Shown: positions 50,315-59,354, counted from the first letter of the stretch. The stretch is DNA of 64,000 nucleotides from an uncultured Luteitalea sp. (GCA_934541105.1 CAKTDA010000002.1:186001-250000), one strand, 5' to 3'. Made by a program: numbers and translations. The notes: a model not told the origin generated them from the sequence alone.

Positions 50315-50875
50315 GTGGCGCTGTCGGACGTCTTCGCTTCCAACATCCTCGTCCGCTGGCTGCGGGGCAATCCGGGCCGCTACGACCTGCTCACGCGGAT
50401 GGTCGGCCCGCGGCTCGGCGACCGACTCCTCACCGTGGGGGCCGGCGACCCCGGGCTCGCGACGGCCGTCGCGAAGATCACCGGGCTCAGCGGCCGGGCG
50501 GTCGCCCTGGCCATCAGCGGCGAGGAGGCCGCCCGACTCACCGCCGCCAGTGGGCGGGACGGCGTGCTGCTCGACGTCGTCGAGTCGCCTCCAGGCCCCC
50601 TGCCGTTCGAGGACGGCGATTTCGACCTCGCCCTGATCGACGTCGCCACGACGGACATCGATGCGGTCCTCCCCGAGATCCGCCGGGTCCTGCGGCCCGG
50701 CGGCCGCGTGGTGCTCGTCGTCCGCCAGAAGGCGCCCGGTGCGCCACCAGCCGCTCGCGTCCAGCAGGCCACCGGCACGACGTTCAGGGGCGCCCGCGTC
50801 CTCTTCGAGCGCGACGGCTACGCCATCGTCGAGGCCCTGAAGGGCCAGCCGGCGCCATCATCCCCACAAGCCTGA
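50315..50875 (+). CDS. SAM-dependent methyltransferase-like protein
   Basis: A 186-residue Rossmann-fold protein with a GTG start. RLLTVGAGDPGLATAVAKIT takes the place of the SAM-binding loop, GRAVALAISGEE the acidic ribose loop, FDLALIDVATTD motif II and IRRVLRPGGRVVLVV a typical class I strand. The acidic residue that normally ends strand beta-2 is replaced (ALAIS), so the cofactor site may be weakened. It stands alone, with its own promoter. Confidence 0.78.
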   Translation: MALSDVFASNILVRWLRGNPGRYDLLTRMVGPRLGDRLLTVGAGDPGLATAVAKITGLSGRAVALAISGEEAARLTAASGRDGVLLDVVESPPGPLPFEDGDFDLALIDVATTDIDAVLPEIRRVLRPGGRVVLVVRQKAPGAPPAARVQQATGTTFRGARVLFERDGYAIVEALKGQPAPSSPQA

Positions 50876-51050
50876 GGCTGCCGCCGCGGCCTGATCGTCC
50901 CCCACAGGGGACGCTCCCTGTCCTGAACGCCCGGTCGCGACGGTCCGGACTGCCGTCTGGCACGTGAGTGCGGGCCGATCCGGCCCATGACACGCAGGCA
51001 CGGTTGTTGCGCTGTGCCATGACGTCTTCTTCCGGACTGGATTCCGAGGG

Positions 51051-52136
51051 ATGTCACACACATTGCGCACGCTGCCAGACGTCTTCACCGCCCGCGAGAT
51101 CGCCCGTGCCTCCGGCACGCCGAGCGCCGTGGTCGAGGACCTCATCACCAGCGGGGCCATTCGCAGCCTCGACGGCGAGTTCGTGGCGTTCGACGATGCG
51201 GTCGAGGCGGCGAGGCGGCTGCGATCGGGCAGTCCGGTCGGCGGTGTCTCGTCCGGCGCCGTCTTTTCGGTGACGCCGGGCGCGCTCTTCGGGCGCGCAC
51301 CCGGTGCGAAGCGCTCCGCGGGGATGCCCGCGGCAGCGTCGGCTGCCGTCCACGGCGTGATGCTCGGCGGGCTGCTGCTTGCGACGCTCGTGCCGCTCGG
51401 ATCGACCGCCGCGCGGCCGCTCGACACGCTCGACGCCCAGCCGATGCGGCTCGTCTACCTGAACCTTCCAGGTCCTGGCGGGGGCGGAGGCGGAGGTGGC
51501 ACCCGGATGAAGGCGCCTCCGACGCGCGCACGGCGCGAGGGCAAGTCGTCGCTCAGTTCGCCAATCCCCGAACGCAAGCCGGTGCCACAGGAACCGGCGC
51601 CAGCCATCGAGGAACCGCCGCCACCGCCGCCGACGCCTCCCGAGCCGCTGCCGCCGGTCGAGGCACCCGTCGTCGCACGCGGGAACGACCCGGTGACCGA
51701 AGCGGGCGTCCTCGAGGAACGCCCGCCTGCGCCGCCGAGTAGAGGCCCTGGCGACGGTGGCGGGGCCGGTACCGGACAGGGTGTCGGGCTCGGTGAAGGC
51801 AGGGGCTCTGGCATCGGGGATGGCGAGGGCGGCGGCGAGGGCGGTGGGCCGTTCCGTCCCGGCAGCGGCATCCAGCCCCCGCGCCTGCTCGACGAAGTGA
51901 AGCCGGACTACACCGAGGAGGCGCGCCGGCGCGGCCTCGAGGGCGAGGTGGTGCTGGAGATCGTCGTCCGTCCTGATGGCCGCGTGGGCGACGTGCGTGT
52001 GATGAAGGGCCTTGGGTCGGGCCTCGACCAGCAGGCCGTGCAGGCCGTGCGCCGCTGGCGGTTCGCCGCGGCGACCCGGAAGGGGCAGCCGGTCGCCGTG
52101 GTCGTCGAAGTGGCGGTCGAGTTCCAGTTGCGTTGA
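51051..52136 (+). CDS. TonB-family protein with N-terminal DNA-binding-like domain
   Basis: A 361-residue protein. The first 70 residues (LPDVFTAREIARASGTPSAV, VEDLITSGAIRSLDGEF) look like a MerR-type winged helix. A membrane helix (about 100-120) leads to a Gly/Pro-rich periplasmic linker (about 140-270). The C-terminal TonB domain has KPDYTEEARRRGLEGEVVLE, VRPDGRVGDVRVMKGLG and AVQAVRRWRFAAA. Classic TonB links proton force to outer-membrane receptors. The cytoplasmic HTH is an addition, possibly for direct gene control. The ATG has GAGGG upstream. Confidence 0.9.
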   Translation: MSHTLRTLPDVFTAREIARASGTPSAVVEDLITSGAIRSLDGEFVAFDDAVEAARRLRSGSPVGGVSSGAVFSVTPGALFGRAPGAKRSAGMPAAASAAVHGVMLGGLLLATLVPLGSTAARPLDTLDAQPMRLVYLNLPGPGGGGGGGGTRMKAPPTRARREGKSSLSSPIPERKPVPQEPAPAIEEPPPPPPTPPEPLPPVEAPVVARGNDPVTEAGVLEERPPAPPSRGPGDGGGAGTGQGVGLGEGRGSGIGDGEGGGEGGGPFRPGSGIQPPRLLDEVKPDYTEEARRRGLEGEVVLEIVVRPDGRVGDVRVMKGLGSGLDQQAVQAVRRWRFAAATRKGQPVAVVVEVAVEFQLR

Positions 52137-52145
52137 GGGGATGCC

Positions 52146-53048
52146 ATGTTGATCGTGACAATTGCCGCTCTCGTCATGGCTGCCAGCCTCGGCTGGTTCG
52201 CCTATCGCCTCCTTCAGGAGGAGCAGCGCCGGTCGGAGGCGCGCGTCGCCGTGCTCTCGGCGGCGCTCGACGCCGGTCCGGTGGCCGCGCCCCAGCCTGT
52301 CGACGCCCTGGATCTGCGCTTCACGCGCCGGTCCATCCCCGTCCCCGACATCGTCGTCGTCGAGGATGACGGGAGGGCGATGCGCGCGTTCCCGAGCGAA
52401 GCCGGCACGACCACGGCGGCGCCGCTGGCGATCGACGTGCCGGCCGCGGCGGTGGACCATGGGCACGTCCCGCCTGCCGACGAGGCACAGGCGGGCGACG
52501 CCGGCGCCGGGACCGACGTGCGTGGCGCCGGCTTGTTCGCGGACGTGCCGGAGGCGCGTCCCGCGGACGCGCGTGGCCTCATTGCGGTGGCGGGCATCGG
52601 CCTCGTCGGCCTGCTCGCGGCGGGTTATGCCTCGATGGGCACGGGAAGCCAGGTGCCGGCCCAGGAAACCCATGCTGAAGCCAGCGACTCGCAGCCGGGC
52701 GCCGCACCAGCGAGCGCACCTGCGGCCGCGACGATTGCGCGCGGCGTGCCGCTCGAACTGGTCGCCCTGCGCCACGAGCGGGCGGGCGACACGCTCGTCG
52801 TGCGCGGGCAGGTGCGCAACCCGGTGTCGGGCTCTGACCGGATGGGTGTGCTCGCCCGCGTGACGCTGCTCGACGCCGCGGGCGCGGCACTCGGCGACGC
52901 GAGCGTCCCGCTCGGCGCCGCAAGGCTGCGCCCGGGCACGGATACGGCGTTCACCGTGCAGGCGCCGTCGGGCGAGGCGGTGCGGCGCTACCGCGTCACG
53001 TTCCGCACACCTGATGGCGCGCTCGTCGCGCACGTGGACCGGCGCTGA
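52146..53048 (+). CDS. two-helix membrane protein with FxLYD/DUF3426-like end
   Basis: A 300-residue protein, nine bases after the TonB gene. Membrane helices lie near residues 3-22 (IVTIAALVMAASLGWFAY) and 141-160 (GLIAVAGIGLVGLLAAGYAS). The C-terminal 110 residues form a beta-sandwich (LVVRGQVRNPVSGSDRMGVL, ARVTLLDAAGAALGDASVPL) like FxLYD/DUF3426 domains. An acidic and Ala-rich loop connects the parts. It probably acts in the envelope with its neighbours. No catalytic motif is seen. Confidence 0.75.
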   Translation: MLIVTIAALVMAASLGWFAYRLLQEEQRRSEARVAVLSAALDAGPVAAPQPVDALDLRFTRRSIPVPDIVVVEDDGRAMRAFPSEAGTTTAAPLAIDVPAAAVDHGHVPPADEAQAGDAGAGTDVRGAGLFADVPEARPADARGLIAVAGIGLVGLLAAGYASMGTGSQVPAQETHAEASDSQPGAAPASAPAAATIARGVPLELVALRHERAGDTLVVRGQVRNPVSGSDRMGVLARVTLLDAAGAALGDASVPLGAARLRPGTDTAFTVQAPSGEAVRRYRVTFRTPDGALVAHVDRR

Positions 53049-53071
53049 CCGGACGGGCCAGGGGTCGAACC

Positions 53072-54109
53072 ATGACACAACAGGTCATCTCCCGCTTCCG
53101 CATGTCGTTGACGGCCGTGTTCGCCGCGGCCGTCGTGGTGGCACCTGTCGTGGCGCAGGACGCGCAGGACGGCTTCCGCTTTCGCAGCACCACGGAGCTG
53201 ATCAACGTGACCGCGACGGTCACCGACGCGTCCGGCCGGTTCGTCACGGGCCTGCGCCGCGAGGACTTCCGCGTGCGCGAGGACGACGTACCCCAGCAGA
53301 TCTCGCACTTCAGCAGCGAGCGCGTGCCGGTGAGCCTTGGCATCGTGCTCGACGTCAGCGGCAGCATGTCCGGGGAGAAGTACCGCGCCGCCGAGCGCGC
53401 GCTCGGGCGCTTCCTCTACGACCTGCTGGCCCCCGACGACGAGGTGTTCATCCTCGGCTTCTCGGACCAGACCGATCTCGTGAGTGACTGGACGACCGAT
53501 CGCCGGCAGCTCGCCGCGGCGCTGTCGCGCATCCGACCGCGTGGCGGGACGTCGCTCTACGACGCCGTGGCCGAGGCCGTGCCGATGGCGCAGGGCGGGC
53601 GGCACAAGAAGAAGGCCGTCGTGGTGATCTCGGACGGCAACGACACCGACAGCCTAACCGATCCCGATTCCCTGCAGTCGCTGATCCGCGAGACGGAAGT
53701 GCTCGTTTACGCGATTGGCATCGACGGATCGGGCACGACGACCCGCTCGACGGGCGGCACGTGGCCCACGCAGCCGCGCATCCAGCTGCCGTTCCCGTTC
53801 CCCGGCGGCACATGGGGCCGGCCGAGGACGCGCTACCCGGTACCGACGACGAACCGTGCGGGGGCGGGCGATCGCGTCAACGTGGACGTGCTGCGTGGCA
53901 TCACCGACGACAGCGGCGGGCGAACGGAGGTGATCCGGACCGCACACGACCTCGACCCCGCGACGGCGAGCATCGCCGACGAGCTCTCGCAGCAGTACTC
54001 GCTCGGGTACGTGCCGCCGCGCGCCAGGGACGGCCGGTGGCATGCCATCGAGGTGCAGGTCCGCGGGAACTACAGCGTCCGGGCACGCCGCGGCTACCTG
54101 GCCCAGTGA
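53072..54109 (+). CDS. secreted VWFA-related protein
   Basis: A 345-residue exported protein with a signal peptide (RFRMSLTAVFAAAVVVA, cut near VVAQ). An N-terminal Ig-like part (LINVTATVTDASGRFVTGLR, REDFRVREDD) precedes a von Willebrand factor A domain with MIDAS motif DVSGSMS and later Thr and Asp positions (GGTSLYDAV, VISDGNDTDS). This is the VWFA-related Acidobacterial domain type. It may mediate adhesion or complex assembly. It lies 23 bases after the preceding gene, completing a TonB/membrane/VWA cluster. A perfect hairpin follows the stop. Confidence 0.92.
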   Translation: MTQQVISRFRMSLTAVFAAAVVVAPVVAQDAQDGFRFRSTTELINVTATVTDASGRFVTGLRREDFRVREDDVPQQISHFSSERVPVSLGIVLDVSGSMSGEKYRAAERALGRFLYDLLAPDDEVFILGFSDQTDLVSDWTTDRRQLAAALSRIRPRGGTSLYDAVAEAVPMAQGGRHKKKAVVVISDGNDTDSLTDPDSLQSLIRETEVLVYAIGIDGSGTTTRSTGGTWPTQPRIQLPFPFPGGTWGRPRTRYPVPTTNRAGAGDRVNVDVLRGITDDSGGRTEVIRTAHDLDPATASIADELSQQYSLGYVPPRARDGRWHAIEVQVRGNYSVRARRGYLAQ

Positions 54110-54111
54110 CG

Positions 54112-54135
54112 GCCGACGGGCCCCGACCCGTCGGC
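54112..54135 (+). terminator. stem-loop after the VWA gene
   Basis: GCCGACGGG pairs perfectly with CCCGTCGGC around CCCCGA, two bases after the stop codon. No T-run follows. Confidence 0.5.
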
Positions 54136-54175
54136 TGGGGCCGGGGACGACAGGCTGCGCGCCGTTTCGTGCGGC

Positions 54176-54181
54176 TATGAT
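54176..54181 (+). promoter_or_regulatory. -10 box (TATGAT), leaderless type
   Basis: TATGAT, eight bases before the GTG at 54190. Confidence 0.45.
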
Positions 54182-54189
54182 CGTCGCGC

Positions 54190-54930
54190 GTGTCCGTGTC
54201 TCCCCTCGTCCTTGCGATGGCGCTCAGCGCCGCCGGCAGCTTCCTCGGCGTGCTCGTCGCCTCGATCGTCTACCTGTTCGGGGACGCAGTACGCGAGCGG
54301 CTCGTCGCCTGGCTCGTCAGCTTTGCGGTGGGGTCGCTGCTCGGCCTGTCGCTGCTGCACCTCGTGCCCGAAGCGCTCGAGAGCCTGACGCCCTCGCAGG
54401 CGCTCGGCACGCTGCTGCTCGGCATCCTGACCTTCTTCATGCTCGAGAAGCTGGTGCTCTGGCGACACTGCCACGACACCAACGAGTGCCGCGTCCACAG
54501 CAGCGCGGCCAAGCTGGTGATCGTCGGCGACGCGTTCCACACGTTCGTGGACGGCGCGATCATCGCGGCGGCGACGCTGACCTCGCCGTGGCTCGGCGTC
54601 ACCACGGCGATGGCCGCAGCCGCACACGAGATACCGCAGGAACTCGGCGACGCCGCCATCCTGCTCAAGGCCGGCTACGGACGGGTGCAGGCGCTGATGC
54701 TGAACCTGCTCTCGGGGCTCGGCGGCCTTGCCGGGGCCCTGTTCGTCTACTTCGCGCTTGGCCAGGTGCCGATGGTGCTGCCCTACGTGATTGCGTTTGC
54801 CGCAGGCAGCTTCCTCTACGTCGCGATGTCGGATCTCATCCCGAGCCTCCACCAGGGCCACATCGAGGTGAACCCGGTGGCGCAGGTGCTGTTGATCAGC
54901 GCGGGACTGTTCACGCTGCTGCTCCTGTGA
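54190..54930 (+). CDS. ZIP-family metal transporter
   Basis: A 246-residue transporter with about eight helices and a GTG start. Helix 4 and 5 motifs are VGDAFHTFVDGAIIAAA and AAAHEIPQELGD, which carry the metal-binding His, Asp and Glu. The loop after helix 3 has HCHDTNECRVH, a His/Cys-rich metal-sensing or scavenging stretch. It would import zinc, iron or similar ions. Its 3' end overlaps that of the MFS gene by 20 bases on the opposite strand. Confidence 0.92.
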   Translation: MSVSPLVLAMALSAAGSFLGVLVASIVYLFGDAVRERLVAWLVSFAVGSLLGLSLLHLVPEALESLTPSQALGTLLLGILTFFMLEKLVLWRHCHDTNECRVHSSAAKLVIVGDAFHTFVDGAIIAAATLTSPWLGVTTAMAAAAHEIPQELGDAAILLKAGYGRVQALMLNLLSGLGGLAGALFVYFALGQVPMVLPYVIAFAAGSFLYVAMSDLIPSLHQGHIEVNPVAQVLLISAGLFTLLLL

Positions 54931-56158
54931 CGCGCCGGCCGCGCGTCTCGGGAATCGCCACCCACCACGCCGCGGCCACGAGGAAGGCTGCCGCCGTCAC
55001 CGTGAACGCCGCGTCGAAGCCACGCTCGTCGGCAAGCGTTCCGACGACGAACGGCGCGGCGGCACTCGCGAGCCGCCCGACGTTGTAGGTGAGCCCCTGC
55101 GCCGTGGCGCGGATTGCCGTCGGGTACGCCTCGGCCGAGACCACGCCGAAGCCCGTGAAGTAGCCGGTCCCGAAGAAGGCCACGAGCGGGCCGAGCACGA
55201 GCAGCACGACGGGCGTCCGCACCTGCGCATAGGCGAACATCAGCACCGCCGCCGCGATCAGGTAGGCGACGTACACGCGCTTGCGGCCGAACGCGTCGGC
55301 GACGATGCCGAACGTCACGTAGCCGAACCACATCCCGACCTGCATCCAGACGACGAGCCAGGCCATCGTGCCCGCACCGAGCCCGATCCCTCCCTGCGAC
55401 GCCGGCAGCGACAGGTAGGCGGGAATCCACGAGTTGAAGCCCCACCACGCGAACAGGCACGCCGCGTTCATGAGCGCGAGGGCGATCGTCACGCGTCCGC
55501 GGCCATCCGCGACGACCGCCGCCAGGCCGCGCCGGGGCGTCGCGCGCACCGACTCGCGCCAGGCCTCGGGCTCGCGCACCGCGCGGCGAATCCACAACGT
55601 GAAGAGGGCGGGCAGCACGCCGACGAAGAACACGGCGCGCCATCCGAACGCGGGCAGCACGACGCTCGTCACGACCGCCGCCAGCGCATAACCCACGGCC
55701 CACGCGCTCTGCATCAGGCCGAGGGCCTTGCCGCGATGCGCGTCGGGCCACGTCTCGGCCACGAGCGCGGCCCCGCTCGCCCACTCGCCACCCATGCCCA
55801 GGCCAAGGCCGATGCGAAAGGCCGCAAGCTGCCACGCCGTCTGCGCCAGCCCGCAGGCGGCCGTGAAGACCGAATAGACGAGGATGCTGCCCATCAGGGC
55901 GCGAGTCCGGCCGTAGCGATCCGCCACGATTCCGAACAGCACCCCGCCGACGGCCGACGCCACGAGCGTCACTGAGCCGATGAGGCCGGCAACCGGCTTC
56001 GAAAGCTGGAGGTCGGCCATGACGGCGGTCAGCACGAGCGCGTAGAGCATCACGTCGAACGCGTCGAGCATCCAGCCGAGCGCCGCGGCCCACAGCGCAC
56101 GCCGTGCGTCTGGCGACGCCTCGCGCCACCACGCGAACCACCCTGCCCCAGTCGTCAT
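54911..56158 (-). CDS. MFS transporter (sugar/organic-acid type)
   Basis: A 415-residue, twelve-helix major facilitator. GWMLDAFDVMLYALVL near the start, FGIVADRYGRTRALMG (motif A) and LGLGMGGEWASGAALVAETW are signatures of the AAHS/SHS group that carries lactate, aromatic acids or sialic acid. GRKRVYVAYLIAAAVLMFA is the second motif A. The substrate cannot be read from sequence. It converges with and overlaps the ZIP transporter gene by 20 bases. Confidence 0.9.
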   Translation of the reverse strand: MTTGAGWFAWWREASPDARRALWAAALGWMLDAFDVMLYALVLTAVMADLQLSKPVAGLIGSVTLVASAVGGVLFGIVADRYGRTRALMGSILVYSVFTAACGLAQTAWQLAAFRIGLGLGMGGEWASGAALVAETWPDAHRGKALGLMQSAWAVGYALAAVVTSVVLPAFGWRAVFFVGVLPALFTLWIRRAVREPEAWRESVRATPRRGLAAVVADGRGRVTIALALMNAACLFAWWGFNSWIPAYLSLPASQGGIGLGAGTMAWLVVWMQVGMWFGYVTFGIVADAFGRKRVYVAYLIAAAVLMFAYAQVRTPVVLLVLGPLVAFFGTGYFTGFGVVSAEAYPTAIRATAQGLTYNVGRLASAAAPFVVGTLADERGFDAAFTVTAAAFLVAAAWWVAIPETRGRRVTGAAA

Positions 56159-56370
56159 CGGGCCGTCATTCTCCCACCGTGTCCCTTGCGAGCGACAGCC
56201 CGGCCGCCTGTCAGTCGCCTCGAGGCCACATGACGACGCGATCCGCTCGCCGATCGGGGCCCCTGGACCGAATCCCCGCTGGCACGCGCTTTGATCTATC
56301 AGGCAGCGACGGAGGACGCACGAGACCTCCGGGAATGCCTGCCAGCGGCTCCCGGCCGTGCGTTGACACC

Positions 56371-56934
56371 ATGAAGGCTCTCATCAAGCAGTTGTTCACC
56401 GCGGGACTGATCACCCTGGCCCTTGCCGGCACGGCGCCGGCGCAGGACCTGCCCGACCGCAAGGACTTCCAGGTCTTCCAGGACGTCGCAAAGCAGGTGC
56501 GGCATTACGTGAACTTCACCGTCTTCGACAGCGTGAACGCCAACGTGGACAACGGCGTCGTGACGCTCACCGGGCGCGTGACGATGCCCTACAAGGTGGA
56601 GGACCTGACGCGCCGCGTGCAGCGCGTCGAGGGCGTGCACCGCATCGACAACCAGATCAAGGTGCTGCCCGTCTCGCGCTTCGACGACCAGCTGCGCCTG
56701 CGCGTCGCGCGCGCCATCTACGGCAACCCGAGCTTCTGGCACTACGCGTCCATGGCCAACCCGCCAATCCACATCGTCGTGGAACATGGGCGCGTGCGCC
56801 TCGAGGGCACGGTGAACAGCAATGTCGAGCGGATGCTCGCGCAGTCGCTCGCCATTGGCTTCGGCGAGTTCTCGGTGGAGAACGCCCTGCGCACCGACGC
56901 CGAGGTGCAGGCCGATCTCGAACGGCTCGACTGA
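56371..56934 (+). CDS. BON-domain periplasmic protein
   Basis: A 187-residue protein. The frame is open upstream, but the ATG at 56371 opens a signal peptide (MKALIKQLFTAGLITLALAG, cut near APAQ) and is chosen. Two BON domains follow: VNANVDNGVVTLTGRVTMPY with VEGVHRIDNQIKVLP, and IHIVVEHGRVRLEGTVNSNV. BON proteins such as OsmY bind membranes or phospholipids in stress. It converges with the histidine kinase gene (11-base gap). Confidence 0.92.
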   Translation: MKALIKQLFTAGLITLALAGTAPAQDLPDRKDFQVFQDVAKQVRHYVNFTVFDSVNANVDNGVVTLTGRVTMPYKVEDLTRRVQRVEGVHRIDNQIKVLPVSRFDDQLRLRVARAIYGNPSFWHYASMANPPIHIVVEHGRVRLEGTVNSNVERMLAQSLAIGFGEFSVENALRTDAEVQADLERLD

Positions 56935-56945
56935 GCCCGTCTTCC

Positions 56946-58337
56946 CTACTCCGCGCGCACGTCCACTGTGAACGTGCTGCCCACACCCGGCGTGCTCGTC
57001 ACCGACGCACTGCCGCCATGGGCCTCGGCGACGGCCCTGACGATGGCCAGGCCGAGGCCCGTGCCTCCACCGGCGCGCGAGCCGTCCTGCTTGTAGAAGC
57101 GATCGAAGATGCGGGCCTGCTGCTCCGGCTCCAGGCCCGCGCCGGTGTCGGCCACCTCGAACCGCGTGCCCGTCGGCGTCGATGCCGAGCGCACGCGAAC
57201 CGAGCCGCCCGATGGCGTGAATCGGACGGCGTTGGCGACGAGGTTCGAGAGCGCCTGCTCGATGCGGCCTGGATCAACGTCCACGACCGCCGTCGTCGGC
57301 TCGAACTCCAGCGACACGCCGGCCGTGGCCGCATCCGGGCCGTGGCGATCGCGCAGGCGATCCCACAGCGCGGCGATCGGCATGGCCGAACGTTCCAGGA
57401 CGCGGGCGCCAGACTCCATGCGCGCGAGATCGAGCAGGTCGCCGACGAGGCGCTCGAGCCGCACGGCTTCGTCGTCCACGATCGCGAGATAGCGGGACCG
57501 GTCAGCGTCGCTGATCGGGATGTCGCGCATCTGCAGCGTCTCGACGTACCCGCGGATCGTCGTGAGCGGCGTGCGCAGTTCGTGGGAGACGTCGGCGAGC
57601 AGCCTGCGCCGCACCTCCTGCTCGGCGAGCACCCGCTCGATCTGGTCCGACAGCGCATCGGCCGTCCTGTTGAATGCCTGCGCGACGTGGCTGATCTCGT
57701 CGGCCCCATGTTCCGGCGCGCGAGCCGTGAGGTCGCCGCTGCCGAGGCGTGTCGCCGCCGACTCCAGGGCCCGCAGCCGGCGATGTGCTGGCGCGAACGC
57801 CATCCACGCGAGCAGCGCCGCCACGCCGACGGCAGCGAGGGCGGCCCCTCCGAGCGCCCACGGTCCGAGTTCGCGGACCACGCCCCACCCCGGTCGCTGC
57901 GGCAACACCACGACGTGGCCCTCGAGTTGCCCGATGACCTCGACGCGGGCCACGCCAATCGGCCGCTCCGGGACGTCCTCCGCCTGCTCGGTGAGTTCGA
58001 TCAGGCGCCGGGCAAGCGGACCGGGAACCGGTCCCCGCCCTGCGGACGTCACGGCACCGTTGGACGCCACGAAGTAGGCAGGCACCTGCGTCTCGGTGGC
58101 CTCGCGCAGCACGTCGCGGACGTCAGCGGCCGGGTCGATCTCCAGGGCATCGGCCAGGTCGGCTGCGACGACGTCGGCGAGTTGCTGCGCGACGACGCGC
58201 GCGCGGAGGCCGGACGGTCGAGTGATCGTGGCGACGAACACGGCCATCTGCACGACGAGCGCCACGAGGAGCAGTCCCAGGCATGCAAGCGCGATGCGCC
58301 AGTAGAGGGAACGCGGTGCAGGCAGGCGAATGGCCAT
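56946..58337 (-). CDS. CpxA/EnvZ-type sensor histidine kinase
   Basis: A 463-residue kinase with two membrane helices (about 12-35 and 165-187), a periplasmic sensor of about 120 residues, a HAMP region, and a HisKA box LLADVSHELRTPLTT with phospho-acceptor His252. The ATPase domain has NLVANAVRFTPSGG, DTGAGLEPEQQARIFDRFYK and GGTGLGLAIVR. It follows the regulator by six bases. With a divergent Spy/CpxP-like gene next door, a protein-folding or metal-stress sensor is likely. Confidence 0.94.
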   Translation of the reverse strand: MAIRLPAPRSLYWRIALACLGLLLVALVVQMAVFVATITRPSGLRARVVAQQLADVVAADLADALEIDPAADVRDVLREATETQVPAYFVASNGAVTSAGRGPVPGPLARRLIELTEQAEDVPERPIGVARVEVIGQLEGHVVVLPQRPGWGVVRELGPWALGGAALAAVGVAALLAWMAFAPAHRRLRALESAATRLGSGDLTARAPEHGADEISHVAQAFNRTADALSDQIERVLAEQEVRRRLLADVSHELRTPLTTIRGYVETLQMRDIPISDADRSRYLAIVDDEAVRLERLVGDLLDLARMESGARVLERSAMPIAALWDRLRDRHGPDAATAGVSLEFEPTTAVVDVDPGRIEQALSNLVANAVRFTPSGGSVRVRSASTPTGTRFEVADTGAGLEPEQQARIFDRFYKQDGSRAGGGTGLGLAIVRAVAEAHGGSASVTSTPGVGSTFTVDVRAE

Positions 58338-58343
58338 CGCGAA

Positions 58344-59045
58344 TCAGTTGTCCCGGAACTTGTAGCCCACGCCCCACACCGTGAGCAGGCGCTCGGGCTC
58401 GGCGGGGTTGGCTTCGATCTTCTGGCGCAGGCGCTTGACGATGGTGTCCACGCTGCGCTCGGTGACGTGGGTGCCCGGTTCCCACGCGCGGCGGATGAGG
58501 GCCTCGCGCGAGAAGACGATGCCCGGGTTCGACGCGAGCACCTTCAGCACGGCGAACTCGTGGGCCGTCGTCTCGACGATGCGCCCGTCCACGGTCACCT
58601 GATGACGCGCGGGATCGAGTTCGAGATCGTCGCGGCGGATGACGCCGTCGGCGGGCGCGTCGGCTGCCGGCGCGGCATCCGCCCGCCGCAGCAGCGCGCG
58701 CACGCGGGCCATCAGCTCTCGAACGCCGAACGGCTTCGTGAGGTAGTCGTCGGCGCCGCTGTCGAGGCCGAGGACCTTGTCGGTCTCGTCGTGGCGGGCC
58801 GTGAGGAGCAGGATCGGGACGCGCCGGGTCGATGGCTGCTGCCGCAGGGCGCGACAGAGCGCAACGCCGTCGAGGCCGGGCAGCATGACGTCGAGGATGA
58901 AGAGGTCGAACGGCCGCGTGCGCGCAGCCTCGAGTGCCGAGAGCCCGTCGACGAACCGATCGCTCGTGTGCCCCTCGAACGAGAGGTGCAGCGAGACGAG
59001 TTCCCCGATGGGCACTTCGTCGTCCACGACGAGCACGTGAGCCAC
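58344..59045 (-). CDS. OmpR/CpxR-type response regulator
   Basis: A 233-residue regulator with a GTG start (VAHVLVVDDEVPIGE). Receiver phospho-acceptor Asp52 (FILDVMLPG), DDE pair and Lys in LTKPFG are present. The winged-helix domain has LELDPARHQVTVDGRIVETT and VERSVDTIVKRLRQKIE-type text (TERSVDTIVKRLRQKIEANP). TAGCCT lies six bases before the GTG, so a leaderless transcript is likely. It is the first gene of the regulator-kinase operon. Confidence 0.95.
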   Translation of the reverse strand: MAHVLVVDDEVPIGELVSLHLSFEGHTSDRFVDGLSALEAARTRPFDLFILDVMLPGLDGVALCRALRQQPSTRRVPILLLTARHDETDKVLGLDSGADDYLTKPFGVRELMARVRALLRRADAAPAADAPADGVIRRDDLELDPARHQVTVDGRIVETTAHEFAVLKVLASNPGIVFSREALIRRAWEPGTHVTERSVDTIVKRLRQKIEANPAEPERLLTVWGVGYKFRDN

Positions 59046-59051
59046 GGCAAC

Positions 59052-59057
59052 AGGCTA
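59052..59057 (-). promoter_or_regulatory. -10 box (TAGCCT), leaderless type
   Basis: Minus-strand TAGCCT, six bases before the regulator GTG at 59045. Confidence 0.42.
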
Positions 59058-59148
59058 CCCCGGCTGCGCGCAGCGAGGCAGGCCCTGCCCGCTGTCACGG
59101 ATTTTTCACGGATGCGCCATCTGCCCACCATACGGGGGGCGTCGAATA

Positions 59149-59261
59149 AGTCAGAAGTCAGAAGTCAGAAGTCAGAAGTCGGAAGGGTGAAGGGCGAAGG
59201 AAAGTGCGAAGGCCAAAGGTCGAAGAAGTCCGAAGGTAAGTACGAAGGCCGAAGGCCGACC
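59149..59261 (+). repeat. seven-base-periodic tract (GAAGTCA type)
   Basis: TCAGAAG is repeated four times from 59151, then TCGGAAG, and the text continues with GAAGGGT, GAAGGGC, GAAGGAA and other GAAGG steps. It is purine-rich on the plus strand and lies in the leader of the Spy-like gene. The strongest of the five heptamer tracts. Confidence 0.75.
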
Positions 59262-59334
59262 GACGAAGGCCGACAGCGAAGGCGCCATGACGAAGGCCGA
59301 CAGCGAAGGCGCCATGACGAAGGCCGACAGCGAA
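59262..59334 (+). repeat. 27-base tandem repeat, 2.7 copies
   Basis: Units at 59262-59288 and 59289-59315 are identical and begin GACGAAGGCCGACAGCGAAG; a third, partial unit covers 59316-59334. Directly upstream of the Spy-like gene. Each unit ends in CAT-GAC, giving ATGAC twice, but no useful frame starts there. Confidence 0.8.
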
Positions 59335-59354
59335 GACGAAAGGTGAGGCGGACC

